Positions 1 to 12,059 are shown, numbered from the stretch's first letter. The stretch: 64,000 bases of DNA from Gnetum montanum (GCA_015680685.1 MNCI01010115.1:320778-384777), one strand, 5' to 3'. Program-made: numbers and translations. The notes: generated by a model not told the origin, from the letters alone.

Positions 1-606
1 TCTTCTTGGGGTCTTGTTGTGTTGCAGGTAGGTTTTAATATTGGAGTACCACTCCTGGGTATCCATAGCGCTAACAGAGGCTATGTGTCTCACCTAAGTG
101 ATAGGCTCCGTACACTTGGTAATCGAAGTTGGCAAACTTGTGAACAAGTGCGATGGAATATTTAATGCTAAGGTGGCTAAGGTATCTACTACGGTATTTT
201 CATTGCATGACATGTATTGCACATCCGTAGTTGTTACATTTTTGAGAAAATATTTTGCTAGGTCGTAGTAGGGTTGCAGGTGTGTAGCCTTGCAAGCGTA
301 GACCTTGGTGATCTAATTCAAAACTAGTTGTGAATCTCCATAGATATCTAGGTATTGTATTCTTAGTGCTTGGGTAGCTAATAGGCCCTTGAGTAGCCCC
401 TTCTACTCTGCCATATTTTTTTTACAAGGGAACATAAAAAGATAAGCAAAAGGATGCATTTCCCCAGAGGAGAACGTAATGATAGTAGCTTCACTACCAC
501 CTCGTGTGGTTGAGGTGCCATCGAAATGCAAGGTAGCTTCGAGATGTGATGGGATAAAATTGATAGTCCTAACATGCTCATTTAGGAATTCGGGGTCTAT
601 GATCAC
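1..606 (-). pseudogene. second (archaeal-type) RNase H of a Tat-lineage Ty3/gypsy pol
   Basis: Read on the minus strand, the stretch 403-606 contains HFDGTSTTRGGSEA, the first catalytic Asp region of a plant RVT_3-type RNase H. It continues through an AEYEGLL-like block to the left edge, with Gln-to-stop changes. This lies C-terminal to a first RNase H (607-1000). A tandem pair of RNase H domains is known for the Tat/Ogre lineage of plant Ty3/gypsy elements. The last 60 bases match the usual linker toward integrase, so integrase should lie outside the window. The frame is broken, so no functional protein is expected. Confidence 0.8.
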
Positions 607-1000
607 CTAATCATCGACAGGTGAGGTTGTAATTTGCGTTGTTATGGCTTGACCTTTTGTTGATGATTGGCTCACATAGTGTAAATTGAATTCCGCTATT
701 ATTTCTTTCCACCGAGGTATCCTACTGCTTTCATACAGATTGTTTGTTATCACCTGAAGTATGTTGCTTTTGCAAATAATGTTGATTTTGGTATGAAACA
801 GATAGTATCTCCACTTTTTCAATGCAAACAATAGGGCAAGGTAGTTTCTCTCTACCTCGTTGTATTTCATTTCATACACTATTAATGCATGACTTAGTTA
901 GTACACTGGTATGTTAGAATCTTCATCCCCTTTCTAACATAAGAATGCCACGATAGATGTGTCTGAGGTAGCAAGGTAGATGAAGAAAGGCTTATCCCTC
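607..1000 (-). pseudogene. first RNase H of the same gypsy pol
   Basis: The minus-strand frame at 607-879 reads YEMKYNEVERNYLALLFALK, the Glu-containing helix of retroviral RNase H, which removes RNA from the RNA-DNA hybrid during reverse transcription. Upstream (880-1000) a DTSDTS-like first Asp block is visible with one stop. The third catalytic Asp, usually in SDHNPL or KADPL, appears as SN in KSNILQVI, so an active-site residue seems lost by a G-to-A change. It is continuous with the RT on its N-terminal side. Confidence 0.8.
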
Positions 1001-2360
1001 TATGGTGGGTAAACAATTGGGAGGTGTAAGAGGTCCTTCTTAAGATCATCGAAGGCTTGTTGGCACTGTGGTGTCCATTCGAAGTTAACCCCTTTCTTCA
1101 GTAGATGTTGCATGGGGTGTAACTTGTTAGTCAATTTTGCTATAAAACATATGATGAACTGTACTCCACCTTGTAACCCATGTAATTCCTTAAGATTCGT
1201 AGGTGGCACTAGGTTAGTGATGACCTTTACTTTTTCAGGGTCCACTCGTATTCCAGCCTCCAATACTACAAACCCTAACATGCATCTGGTTCTTACCCGA
1301 AGACACACTTTTTAGGATTGAGACACAAGTCATGCATTTGACAACACTTGAGGACTACACCTAGATCTTTGGGATGATTAGTGGCTTCCTTAGATTTCAC
1401 CGCTATATCATCCACATAGTCATTTAGCGTTTCTAAGATATAATTGCTAAAGATGTAAGTCATGGCTTGCTGGTAGGTTTCTCTAGCGTTCTTAAGCCCA
1501 AAAGGCATCATCATGTAACAAAAGGTACCCCATGTGGTCATGAAGGTTTTTGTTAACTAATGCTCTAGGTTAATGTGAATTTGGTTGTAGTCAAAGAAAC
1601 CATCCATGAAGGATAATAGAGCATGACCAGCTACAATGTCAATGAGTTGATCGATTCTTGGAAGTGGGAAATCATCTTTGATCATTGCTTTGTTCAGATC
1701 CCAGAAGACTATACGAATTCATATTTCTCCCATTTCCTTAGAAACTATAATGATTTTAGACACCCATTCCAAGTAATCAACTGCCCGGATGAAGCCAACC
1801 TAGTATAGCTTAGTGATTTCATCCCTTACAGCTAGTGCAATCTCTAGTTTAAGCTTTCGAGCCTTCTACTTAACTGCTTTCATGCATGGGTCTAAGACGA
1901 TGTTGTGCTATATCAGCCTCGGATCTAAACCTGGCATGTCGCTATATGACCATGCAAAGACTTCAATATTATCTTGTAAAATTTTGGCTACCTCTTTATG
2001 CATCTACGAATCTAGGAGGGAACTAAGTTTCAATGTTTTTATTTTCCCCTTGGAAGTGGTCACAGGCATTTCAATGAGAGGGTCCTCAATTACATCCCTG
2101 ACCTCTAAATCTAGGGCTTGAACCAGATGTTCAAGCTAGTCTGGGGATGCTTCTAAGGATGCTATTGTGCTAACTATGGATGATTCATAGTCTATTAGCT
2201 CTAGGTTTAGTTGTGTCACTAGTTTCCCATGTGGCCCTAGTAAAGCTAAAGGTGAAGAGAGATCATGGTGGATTTCCATCCTTGTCCAACTTACCAAAAC
2301 GAAATGAAATTCTAGTCAAGAGGTACCTATTCTTAGCAACTATGCATAGTGAAAATTTGC
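1000..2360 (-). pseudogene. reverse transcriptase of a Tat-lineage Ty3/gypsy element
   Basis: On the minus strand the order is: a pre-RT linker (about 2360-1900, including IEVFAWSYSDMPGLDP), the fingers (VGFIRAVDYLEWVS), the motif DLNKA and PLPRIDQLID, the palm with MPFGLKNARETYQQAM, and the catalytic box YVDDIAVKSK at about 1390-1420. The connection region EAGIRVDPEKVKVI and FEWTPQCQQAFDDLK ends at about 1020. Several in-frame TAG codons sit where Gln or Trp is expected, and there are frame breaks near 1290-1310. The reading opens at about 2360 and is separated by 5.5 kb from the nearest protease upstream on the same strand (copy 1). It is therefore either a displaced part of that element or a separate insertion. 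Confidence 0.85.
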
Positions 2361-2379
2361 AAAATAGCAATGAATTGTG

Positions 2380-2870
2380 AACTATCGAGCTAAATGTAAA
2401 GTGTGATAGAAAGCTTAAGGTTTGCCAGTTTAATGTTGTGGTGGACCACTTGGAAGTAAAAGTGCAAAGCTACTAATGTAAGAACGTAAAACTACTAATG
2501 TAAAAAATGCAAAAAATGCTAGTTTAATGTCTTTGCAGACTGCCAACAGGTTAGAGCATTAGTTTAAGGTCACTATAGAACACCTAGACGTGAAAATGCA
2601 AAACCACTAGTATAAAGAATGAAAATTTGTAAAAGAGTGTCAAACCATTGATGTAAAAAAAATGTGAAACTACTAGTTTAATATCATTGCAGACTACTAA
2701 CATGTATAAGGGTCGAAATTGCTAGTTTAAGGTCTTTGCAGACTGCTAACCAGATTTGAACCATGCGTTAGGATTGCTAGTTTAAAGTCTTTTCGGAATA
2801 CTAATTAGATTAAGACTATGCATTAGGGTTGCTAGTTTAAGGTATTTTCGGACTCCCTAGGGAGATATTT
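2380..2870. repeat. degenerate AAACTAGCA-type short repeats
   Basis: A non-coding stretch of loosely repeated units. On the plus strand, GCTAGTTTAAGGTCTTTGC followed by AGACTGCTAAC recurs three to four times between 2,520 and 2,850, with diverged versions further left. On the minus strand this is GACCTTAAACTAGCA, nearly the same motif found downstream of protease in copies 1, 3, 4 and 5. It probably belongs to the Tat-like family's untranslated region. Confidence 0.6.
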
Positions 2871-3043
2871 TTTTTGGTGAAGGCAAACGACTACTTTGAA
2901 GCGTGTCAAGGCTCTTCACCCAATCCCACCCATTTTAATGCAAATAGTGCTACCATGTCATGGAAGGCATGCTATGCTACATGATATACTCTGCATTAAA
3001 TGGGGAGAGAGAATGGAAAGTTTTTCCTTTTCACCATTGCAGC

Positions 3044-3051
3044 TATAAATA
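3044..3051 (+). promoter_or_regulatory. TATA box of the antisense gene
   Basis: TATAAATA sits in the context GCTATAAATAGGG, about 160 bases before an ATG at 3206. It is on the strand opposite to the flanking retrotransposon genes and just upstream of the spliced plus-strand gene. The context is typical of plant core promoters. The start site cannot be fixed from sequence. Confidence 0.55.
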
Positions 3052-4316
3052 GGGATTAACCCTTGGTAAACTCATCATTTTCATCGTAACAACATAGAAG
3101 AAACATTCGGAATGCAGAGCCCATATTCGGATCATAGAGCGATTGCACTGATGGAGAGCAAGGTGTTTTGGCATAGCAATGAGGAAAGAGTCAGGAGGAA
3201 AGACGATGGATCCCATGAAAGAACGCAAACACATGACACTCTCTAAGGTTGAAGAAGTGAAGGAAACCCTAGGGCACGCGATGCAGGCATGCATTGCGGT
3301 GCGGGAGGAGATGTCATTGACCTGATAGGATGCCATGCTTTCTGTATTTCCTCATGCCTCTATTATTATTTTTTTTTTCTTATTTTCTATTTCTATGATT
3401 TTTTTTTCTTTCTATGTTTTTTCTATCATTTTGTTATCATTATTTTGGCCCTTACACCACCGTTGTTGTTGTTTCAGGCACAAAAAATGTACAGATGCTA
3501 TGCTAAGGTTGCATGCAAGGTTACCCAAACCACCATCGCTATGACTGTCATTACCACAGAGGCTTAGATGATTTGAGCTACTTGGCATGCAAATAGTATA
3601 GCTTAGGACCCTTAGGAAGGTTTGGCCATGTGTGATGTGATAGTGTAACACATGTTTTGTCATGGTGTAATGTTAATCATTCCGTTAGAGCTAATTGCTT
3701 TGTTGTTATGCTAAGCTAATTTTGCTATGCTATTGCCTTCGTGTTTTTGCTACGCTATGTGCATAAAGAGAATGATGCTACGCTATTTGCTAGAATGTTA
3801 GTTTTTCTATGCTATGTATGTATTGCACCTGGACATGATGTTAACATTTGCTATTGTGTTGTGCAGAGTAACACTAAGGCCAATTTTGACTGTCCTAGAA
3901 ATTGTAGGGGTCCTATGGTGCATGAGTGGACCATTGGCCAATGTTCCTCCATCCCATACATGCATGGGGGAGGAGGCATTCTAGTTCCAGGATGGAGCAT
4001 AGGAGTCCCTACAATTCCTCCTCCAATGCTTTAGTATGATCGTTTGGTCATACCTGGCACAAGAGGTAGCGGCTGCCATAATAGAAACCCTATTTCCTGG
4101 GGAAAATAAGGGTATTCTGAGATTTCTGAAAAATGGGAAAATTAGTAGTGGATGGGGAGAAGGTTCTAGTCAGCACCCAAAAAATTTGAGGCCTTTGGCT
4201 TGGATCTGGGATATGCTCGAGTACAATTTCTACCATCTCTATAACACTTTGTTTATTGCACATCATATGGGAACATGCTTCCAAAACCCACCAGAAACCA
4301 TCTACAGTACTAGTGG

Positions 4317-4398
4317 GTGAGTTTTGTAGCCATGTTCCACTATGCTATGTAATATTTGCTACACTAGCCAAATGTTAATGATGTGTTTTTATTACCAG
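4317..4398 (+). other. intron of the antisense gene
   Basis: Starts GTGAGT and ends TTACCAG. Removing it joins ...STSG to FYINEEG in frame. It contains CTATGCTATG and TGCTACAC motifs. Together with the phase-consistent introns at 4674-4769, 5621-5753 and 6419-6525, it is the main evidence that this gene was spliced. Confidence 0.7.
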
Positions 4399-5620
4399 GT
4401 TTTACATCAATGAGGAGGGGCTTCACGGTAATACGAATGTGTTGAACCTAACATAGATGGCACTTCGAGAGTTCTCTTCCACTAAGAATCTACGTGCAGG
4501 TGTGATAGGCCAATGCAGGAGTGAGTACCACACCTACCCAACCTGGTATCCCAAACTCTACAACAGATGTAAGGAGTCGGGTTGGTTGGATGAGGGATGG
4601 GCACACTTTAAACTAATTACCATTGAAGATGTCTTAGTTAGTCTTCCACCATTCCCGTCACCATATAAGCATGGTAAGCTAAATAGTACTTACTCCATGT
4701 CCAAGTGTCATTTTTGTTTTTGTGTTTTTTGTGTTTTTATGCTAACCACTTCTGTGTAAACTGCTATAGGGGCAAAGAAGTCTCAAGAGGTGATAGTGAT
4801 AACCATTGGAAGCCAAGAGGCAAACATCTACTTCAAGTATGAGCAGGTAGATGAGAGCCAACATTGGATATGTAGCACGGCCTCGGAATCCCTGATCAAG
4901 CACCTACAAGGTGCTTGGCTCATGGATTTGTTCTTGGCCCCGAATCCAAGCATCCCTACTGTAGAGATTCTAGCCCTAGATACTTTCCACATGGATAAGG
5001 TTAGGTCAAGACTTGCCAAAGAGGTCTATCCCATTTTTTGTGCTTGCGCATTCCCCTAGCTACTTTCCCAAGGAAAGATCCTTGGGATTGAGCATGCTTG
5101 GGTAATGCGGGAGGTCATGGAAGAGGGAGCTTGCTACAACTGGGCTAGGTTTCTGTGTAAGGGCTTGCACACTGAAATTGTCAGGCTTCATAAGAAGCAA
5201 GAGTCCTATTTCAATGTGTACTATTCCTTTTACATAGCCTGGTTGCGGCATTCATAGATTTTTTGGTGGTCCACAAGAATGGAGCCTGGGTTATACGAAA
5301 TTGCAACCATATTTCCAAACCGTGGATCTACCAAATCCTCTGGACCACCCAAGCCCAAGATCCCCCAAAAGCTGTTGGGGAGTCATTCTCTATGATGACC
5401 AAGGATCTGGTGGCCTACAACTTTCATGGCTAGGAAAGCATGGGAGAGGTGCCCACTATTGCTACTAGTAGCATATCACAAGGAAAGCGCCTCTTTGCTA
5501 AAATAATGGCAACCAAGATGTGACAAAAGAGGCCTCAACTAGCTGAGGAGAACCTCCGTACAAAAGAAGAAGAGGGGCAGACACTGTGGTTCAAGCTATG
5601 CAGGATGCAACCCCCCATGA

Positions 5621-5753
5621 GTAAATGCTTTTTCCTATGTCTACTTCCTCTCCTACTTTGTTAATTCCTACTACACTATGTAGCGTAGCAGAGCGTAGCA
5701 CCTACTTTAAGCTAACTTGCTTTACACTAATGCAAATATGTTTTTTCTTTCAG
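5621..5753 (+). other. intron of the antisense gene with TAGCGTAGC repeats
   Basis: Starts GTAAATG and ends TTTCTTTCAG. A plus TG across the junction gives an ATG codon that leads into the Glu-rich stretch. It holds CTATGTAGCGTAGCAGAGC, the same motif class as the palindromes at 12.9-13.7 kb. Confidence 0.65.
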
Positions 5754-7639
5754 TGGAAGAAGAAGAAGAAGAAGAAGGTGAGGAAGAGGTGTTGGCCCCT
5801 AAGATGAGGGTGGAAAATGAAGACACTGAGGCCCCAGTCTCAGAGGAAAGGGCCTCGGCAAGAAAGAAAGAGCTCTTGTCACTAAGGAAGGGGATCTTGT
5901 TGTAAAGGAAAATCCTCCTGCTAATCAGGAGGACATTTTTGGAGATGAAGAGGAGTCTCCTATGGATGCAGAGGATGCTAGTGCCTTGAATGGAAAGGTG
6001 CCAACAAATAAAGAAAAAGGCTGCATCAACATGGAAGGGACTTCTACTAGAGATCCCTTTTCTGAACATAGTTTAGCATTGGGCGAACAGACGAACACCG
6101 AGGATGCTACCATGGTTTTGAGTTAGATATGGGAACTATGATTAGATGCTGATGAGTTTGACAATGTATTTGATAATGTGTTGAGGGTTTACTAGATAGG
6201 AGCCCTCACACTGTCATTTTCTTTACTCATAGCCTTGTCACAGCTCACCTCGATCATTACTGATTTGTTTAGTTGTATGATAGACACCACTATTAATGTT
6301 GCAGGACCCCCTCTGATTTGTTTGAAACGATAGGCCAAGACCCTTGACAAGGTTACATTCATGCGAGGGATCATCAATGACATGATCGACCATCTCAGAT
6401 AGGTTGATCCTGAAGCGAGTAAGTAAAATAGCTATGCTAGGCTCTTTGCGTTGCTACGCTATAGTTCTTGAGTTTACTAAACTTGATATGCTATTATGAA
6501 TGATACACTCTTTATGTGGTTACAGCTTCTCAACTCAAATGGGATTGTGACATGAGCATTGAAGGTTTGTGTTGTGCCTACATTCTCACGAGAAGTAGCC
6601 AAGGTGCCTCGTTGCATATATGACGAGGCTAGCAAATGCGCTTTGCACTCAGCATGCCCCTTGTGGGAGTGTAGGTGCGTCAATGAGGACCTATGAAAAC
6701 AGGTCCACAAAGCTAAGAAAAAGAAGGCTAACCTAAGCACCGAAGAGGGAGACCTCAAATTGAGGAATGAATTCCACATAGCCCATGATACTAATGATGG
6801 TAATTGGTGCACGGCTATGATAGATTATGTTAGATATTGGATAGTCATGTGTCAAAACAATGAAGCCACCCGAGAAATAATAGAATAGTGAATGCAAATG
6901 CACTTGTTTTCCTAGAAGAATTAATATTGAAAGAATTATAGCACCAGAGTTTACGAGTGGGGGTAGTCCTACAAAAATCATAAACACATGTATAAACTGG
7001 AACGTGTCACCTACCGCAAACTATATAGAGGTGTTTAGTTACAAAGCATTCGTAATTGCCATTAGTGCTTCTAAGGCCTATAAAACGTTTAAGAAGTAGG
7101 TAAAGGTCATTGAATTTTCTGAACGGGAGGTGGACCTTCCCACAGTTGAGACCATTACCACCTCCTTTTGTCCGGGACCACCGAGATGAATGGCCATCGA
7201 AAAGGAGAAAGCTATTGCAGATCTTGAACCAAGCAATAGGCATTGGGCTAATATCACAAAGGAGGAGGTCTAGCACCACATCAAGCTCAGTTTGGATTTC
7301 ATACCCTTGAAAATAGACGTAGGGCTATCTCGAGTTAATCACTTTTTTCTATAGAAAAGGCTTATGTTAGCTTTCATGCATTGCTCTAGCTGACTACTTC
7401 ACTCTTATGATGTAGGTTCCAGATGAAGATGTAGGGCCCGTAGAGGGTAGAATGAAGTGGTAGGTGAAGGAAATGCAGAAGAAGGCAATGTAGAAGGGGA
7501 TGTTGAAGGAGTAAATGATGCAAGTGAAGATGATGCAAATGAAGATAACCCATGACAAGATGGGATTTTTGAGATTTTGAATTTTTTATAAAAATTTTGC
7601 AAAAATTGGAAAGACTTTAATGAAAATTGATTTTATGAT

Positions 7640-7860
7640 ATGCTATGTGTTTATTTTTTGATGCTTTAGTTTTAGGCCATTTCAGGCCATCGCTAGTTTT
7701 AAGCCATTTCGGGCCATGTAAGTGATATGCTAAAGATTTTGAAAATGTTTAATTAATACCTAGCGTAGAAATATGTATGAAAAAAAAAGGTGGTTAATGT
7801 ACAACGAATGCTAACTAGGCAAGAACTAGTGGGGTTGCTACACTAGGCGTAACTGCTTCT
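7640..7860 (-). repeat. GGCC...AAACTAGCA repeats 3' of copy 1 protease
   Basis: On the minus strand, ATGGCTTAAAACTAGCGATGG and GGCCTGAAATGGCCTAAAAC form two to three units at 7677-7725. This matches the long field 3' of copy 5 and short ones 3' of copies 3 and 4. A TGCTACACTAGGCG motif at about 7840 belongs to the second motif class. No coding sequence was seen. Confidence 0.6.
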
Positions 7861-9480
7861 TGAACGATCGTGGAGTGGGCAAGGTGTAAGGCCGAGACAC
7901 TTTACTTTGACCTTCATCTACATCATTGTCCTCTACTTGGAAGGGAAACTTAGTCCACATGCTTTCACTTTCTGAACCTACATGCTAAGTCGGTTCTCTT
8001 GTCAAATGGTTAGTGTTTACAGAGACAAGTGCTTCACTCTCAGAGGTCATGACCTCTGAGCCTTGCTCCATATCCACATTGTTGATGGCCTATGTTTCCA
8101 CCTTGTCACCATGGATAACCACCTCCCTGCCTACATAGGATAGATGAATCTCATAATGGATGCAGGAAGAGATAGCCCTAAGTTTTGCCAACCATGACCT
8201 TCCAAAGATCAAGTTGAACCCGAGCATCTCTTCAACCAAAATGAACATTGCATTTGTCGGGAACTGGTCCCCTAAAGTCAATATGCACCATGCCTTTTAC
8301 CACAACCTGTGCCCCATTGAATGACTTTAAGCATGATGTTTTTGTGGGTATAATCTGGTTGATTAGACCCAACTTGTGTACAATAGGGAAAGGGATGATG
8401 TTAGTAGTAGCCCAATCATCGACGTGTACCCTCATGATCTTATTTTGACTAAGCCAGATTATGATGAATAGGGGTGTTGTAGTCACCTAATCCTTTTTAG
8501 GATCTTTCCTAATGGAATCATCACAAAAAGTCAGTTGAGATGGCTTTGGTTCTACAAGCACAGAAGGAAGCATGACCAAATGGATCGCCTTACCTTCAGA
8601 TGGCATGTTCTTATTGACAGGAATTGTCATTAACATGTAGACCAAAGCCTCACGGTGCTTGGTAGATGTCATGATTAGGTCGTATAGGCTTAGTGTAGTG
8701 TTTTTCTATTTTAAAGCCTACTTGACTTGGGAGAGGGCATTCAAAAGATCTTGGCCACCTTCCAGTTTGCTGCCTTTATCCTCTTCTATTCATCCTAGAA
8801 GATGAATTTCTCAAGGGGGGATAGTTTCAAGTTTGGGTTTAGGCCCTCTTAGATGAGGTGGCGAAGACTATGCATGGGTAGCAACATTATTTTTCAGCAA
8901 TGAGAGCATAGATGTAGGGGGTGAGAGTGTAGGATTGGAGGTACCTGGGGCAGTATCTTCCCTTGACATCTCACCAGTGAAGCACACTTCTCGTTTCTTA
9001 GAACGAGAAGGTTGTAAGGATATCTTATGTGGGTAGGGGCTTTGGACCCCTAATAATAGATGGAGCTAATAGTGCTAATGTGCAATGTGGTGGTGTCATT
9101 TCGCTAATAGGTGATGTAGGGATGGATGCCTAGGGAACAGATGGTGCAAGCGGAGATGTATGGGGAGGGACTCTCAGGACAAAAGGTTGTTGTGGTCTTT
9201 GATTAGCCACCAGTGGTGTTGGTGCGCTACGCTGAGGTACATAGACCACAAACAACTACTAGGGAAGCCTAGGATTACTTTCAACATCAATGGTGTTGAT
9301 AATATAACCTATGTTGTTGCCATTGAGGGGATCAATGTAGACGTGGATGGATTAATTCTCAGGATGTACTGGATTTCTTTCTTCTAGCACCTATTTTCCT
9401 TGATTGATCATCCTTTTCATGTCATTCTTTAATTCCATGTAGTAATCTGTGTCATGACCACACTGTTGGTGGTAGTCACA
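7860..9480 (-). pseudogene. copy 1: gag-pro spacer and aspartic protease
   Basis: Minus-strand retropepsin remnant. The active-site segment VDDWATTNIIPFPIVHKLGL is at about 8,370-8,440, followed by KSFNGAQVVVKG. After a frame change near 8,270 comes GFNLIFGRSWLAKLRAISS (8,150-8,220) and HYEIHLSYVGREVVIHGD. The family would cleave the Gag polyprotein. The catalytic triplet, usually D-S/T-G, is D-D-W here, and D-D-G in copies 2 and 5. Upstream, the spacer block SLYDLIMTSTKHREALVYML (8,620-8,690) is conserved in copies 2, 3 and 5. An amber at 8718-8720 and a stop at 8706-8708 precede it. No RT follows directly. Confidence 0.8.
8718..8720 (-). other. shared amber codon, copy 1
   Basis: TAG in the context AAG TAG GCT TTA on the minus strand, within SQVK-stop-AL, upstream of the protease. 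The equivalent codon is TAG in copies 2 (14977-14979), 3 (20833-20835) and 5 (38710-38712). Four codons later copies 1, 3 and 5 also have a stop (TAG, TAA, TAA), while copy 2 has CAA. Confidence 0.7.
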
Positions 9481-11674
9481 AAATCGCTCTAGCTTGAAAC
9501 CATTAGGAACTGGGAGCTTGTTGGGCAAAGCCAATGAGGGGTTCCTAAGGAATTCAAAATATCGTTAATGCTTCCTAGATCCATCCTCTGACATCCACTT
9601 ATGTTAGATATACCCTACCGCTAGTAGTTGCTTCAGGAGGTTTGAAGCTTTGACAGGCAGTGAGTTATACTTTAAGTGATCTTTATGCTCAAATTTTGGT
9701 TTAGGTGGTGCAAATGTCTTAGGTGTAAGTGTAGGAGGCTACGATGCATTGCCCTATTAGGGTGTGGGGTTATCTGTAGGTGTGTCGAATTTCTTGTTGT
9801 TCTTGTTACTATTGTTATTAGGTTTGGGTTTTGCCTCGTTCACCACAGTGGCCACTATGGCTATAGTAGCCTTACCCTTGTCCTTCTTTATGAAGGTGTT
9901 CTTGTATGCAACATAGACCAAGTCTTTACTTGCCTCAGTCGCATCCTGTATGCTCATAGTCTAGGCGAAGGCCTAACTGAGAGTGCATGGAGTGAGATAA
10001 TACAACTTAGAATTAATAAAGTCATTCACTGTACCCTTGAAGATAGCCAACAAATGGGCCTCCATGATGGGCTCGCGGATTTCGTTAAGGGACACATTCG
10101 AGCATTGGATGAACTTCTAGACTGGTTCCAGTGGGTCTTTTTTCATGCTCATCAACTAATCTAGCATGACCTCTGGTCTCAAGTTGTACTTGAAGCATGT
10201 CACGAACTGGGTCAGAAGCTCCTCTAGGGTTGATATGGAGGAGCGTGAAAGGCCACAGTACCAGTCTAGGGCTTTTTTGGTCATAGACATGGCAAAGACA
10301 CGAATTATCGTATGCATCCATTGTTGTAGAAGAATAGACTCAAACCTAAATGTAACAAGGTTTGTGTTGAGATCTCCCTCCCCGTTGTATTTCATGAAAT
10401 GGGGGAGTGACATCCCTGGGGGTAACGTTAGTGTAGGGATTGCAGGGCTAATGGGATCATCCTGGTAGAAGTCCATGACTTGTACCATATTAGACCCAAT
10501 ATCCTTGAGGCATTTTATCTCCTCAGTAAGGGTCTACATAAGCTAGAATGCTTGATCTAGACCCGAGGATGATATAGATAGTTGGGGGCCCACAAGGGCA
10601 GCTCCCATCTATGGAGTGGTAGGGATAGCAGCATGACCTATCGGTGGTTCCATTAGGGTGGCCCTTGTGAACTGTGTTGCTTGTGGCATCCACCAATGAG
10701 AAGGTGGTGCTATTGTAGCAACAACCAAGGGTTATGCTATGGGGTAGACTGTTTGCATGGCTGGTGGAACATACCATATCCCTGCGCTAGGTGGTATTGT
10801 TTGTGGGGCTTGGTAGGTCTGATGGAAAACATGAGATATTTGCGATGGTAAGGTAGCAGGAGGAGAAGTGAATGGGGTCCATCATGTGGATGGGCCTAGG
10901 CCCACAACTAATGATGGTACAAGTGTAAATGTAGGAATCGAGGTGGAAGCTACATGTAACTGTGAAGTAGATATGGTATGAATGTGTGGCAGGGTAGCTG
11001 TGATCGGTATGTGATGGGAAGCAGGAATAGACTGATGAATAGTTTGTGGCAAAATAGTGGTTGAGAATGAAATATGGGAATAGGGGTGTTGATACGCCGA
11101 TGGCATGACATGGCTACACATTGTTGATGTAATCATGGGTTGCGATGGCGTAGGCATGATCACAAAGAGAGCGGCAATAGACAACATGTTTGTCCAAAAG
11201 GATGGGGTAGGAGGGATGATGGTAGGGTTGGTTATACCCCCACCAATCGGATTGGAAATCTAGCTCTTCCTACCTATCCTAGAAAGCCTAATCATGATGA
11301 GATGTTGTGTCTTGCGGCTCCCAAGGCTTAATCACCTAGATCAACTGATATAAAAGCCATTGGATCATTTTCATTAACGAGATGGAAATGCCAAGAGTGG
11401 GAATAAATTCCTTCCCATTGCAATAGATGAACTTGAAGCTACACTTCTCTTCAGAATCTTGTGCATCTAAGGGTAGGTTTGCCTGCACCTTAGTGTAGAG
11501 GAAGTTGTATCACTCGTGTTCTTGGGACAAGCCCTTAGGTCCCTGGTTTTGGATCTTGAGGGATTGACATTGTCCTAGCTCTGGGCTAAGTGGTTGTTCG
11601 GCACCTACAATGCCTTGAACTATAAGGGGAACCTCAACATTAGAGGTGTTAGTAACAGTGCTTGGTGCAGTCAT
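9480..11674 (-). pseudogene. copy 1: gag of Tat-like retrotransposon
   Basis: Minus-strand Gag, the structural protein of the virus-like particle. The chosen start (11674) gives MTAPSTVTNTSNVE; a longer open stretch begins at 11752. The N-terminal half (11,200-10,500) is rich in Pro, Ser, Thr and His. The conserved retrotransposon gag domain lies at about 10,450-10,000 and includes KALDWYCGLSRSSISTLEEL. A Lys-rich block follows (9,957-9,757). Near the C-terminus (9,470-9,560) FCDYHQQCGHDTDYYMELK resembles the C-x2-H...GHDT...C knuckle of Tat elements, with the final Cys changed to Tyr. Stops are mostly TAG at expected Gln. Confidence 0.82.
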
Positions 11675-12059
11675 TATCGCAAAGCTAAATAGGTTTGCAA
11701 ATGAGGAAAATGGGGAGATCGAGCGGTAATCAAAGGCTTTATGTTTTGCCAAATTCCAAAGGAATCATCGGAGTGACCGATCTATACCACATGATGTGTA
11801 AAGAACCAAAAAAGGGTGTCACATTTATGCTAATGTGTGACAGGGTATAGAACACATGCAAAACTACCATAAAGCAAAATGGTCAAATGGCGATCGGAGG
11901 CTTTATGTCCTATAGGGTTCCAAAGGAACCATCAAAGTGACCGGTGTACACCAGATGATGTGTAAGAAACCACAAAAAGGATGTCACATTTATGCTAGTG
12001 TGTGTTGGGCTGCAAAAAACTTACAGGACTACCATAATACATAGAAAAAGACACTAAAA

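Larger units (their letters stand above)
3206..7555 (+). pseudogene. multi-exon gene of unknown function, antisense within Tat-like element
   Basis: Unrecognised protein gene with clear GT-AG introns. Frame-consistent introns are 4317-4398 (joining SG to FYINEEG), 4674-4769 (PYKH to GAKKS), 5621-5753 (leading into a Glu run) and 6419-6525. Likely acceptors also lie at 3478, 3866 and 7415. The first ATG block (3206-3325) reads MDPMKERKHMTLSKVEEV. The middle (4036-5250) is conserved-looking and globular, with many Trp, Tyr and Cys. The exon from 5754 is acidic, and the last exon (7416-7555) is Glu/Asp/Asn-rich. Frameshifts near 4030 and 5380 and several TAG codons break it. Introns carry TGCTACGCTATG motifs shared with repeats at 12.9-13.7 kb, so it looks like element-borne cargo and not a host gene. 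Antisense extra ORFs are known in Tat elements (for example Grande), but usually lie beyond integrase; homology to them is not shown here. Confidence 0.6.
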
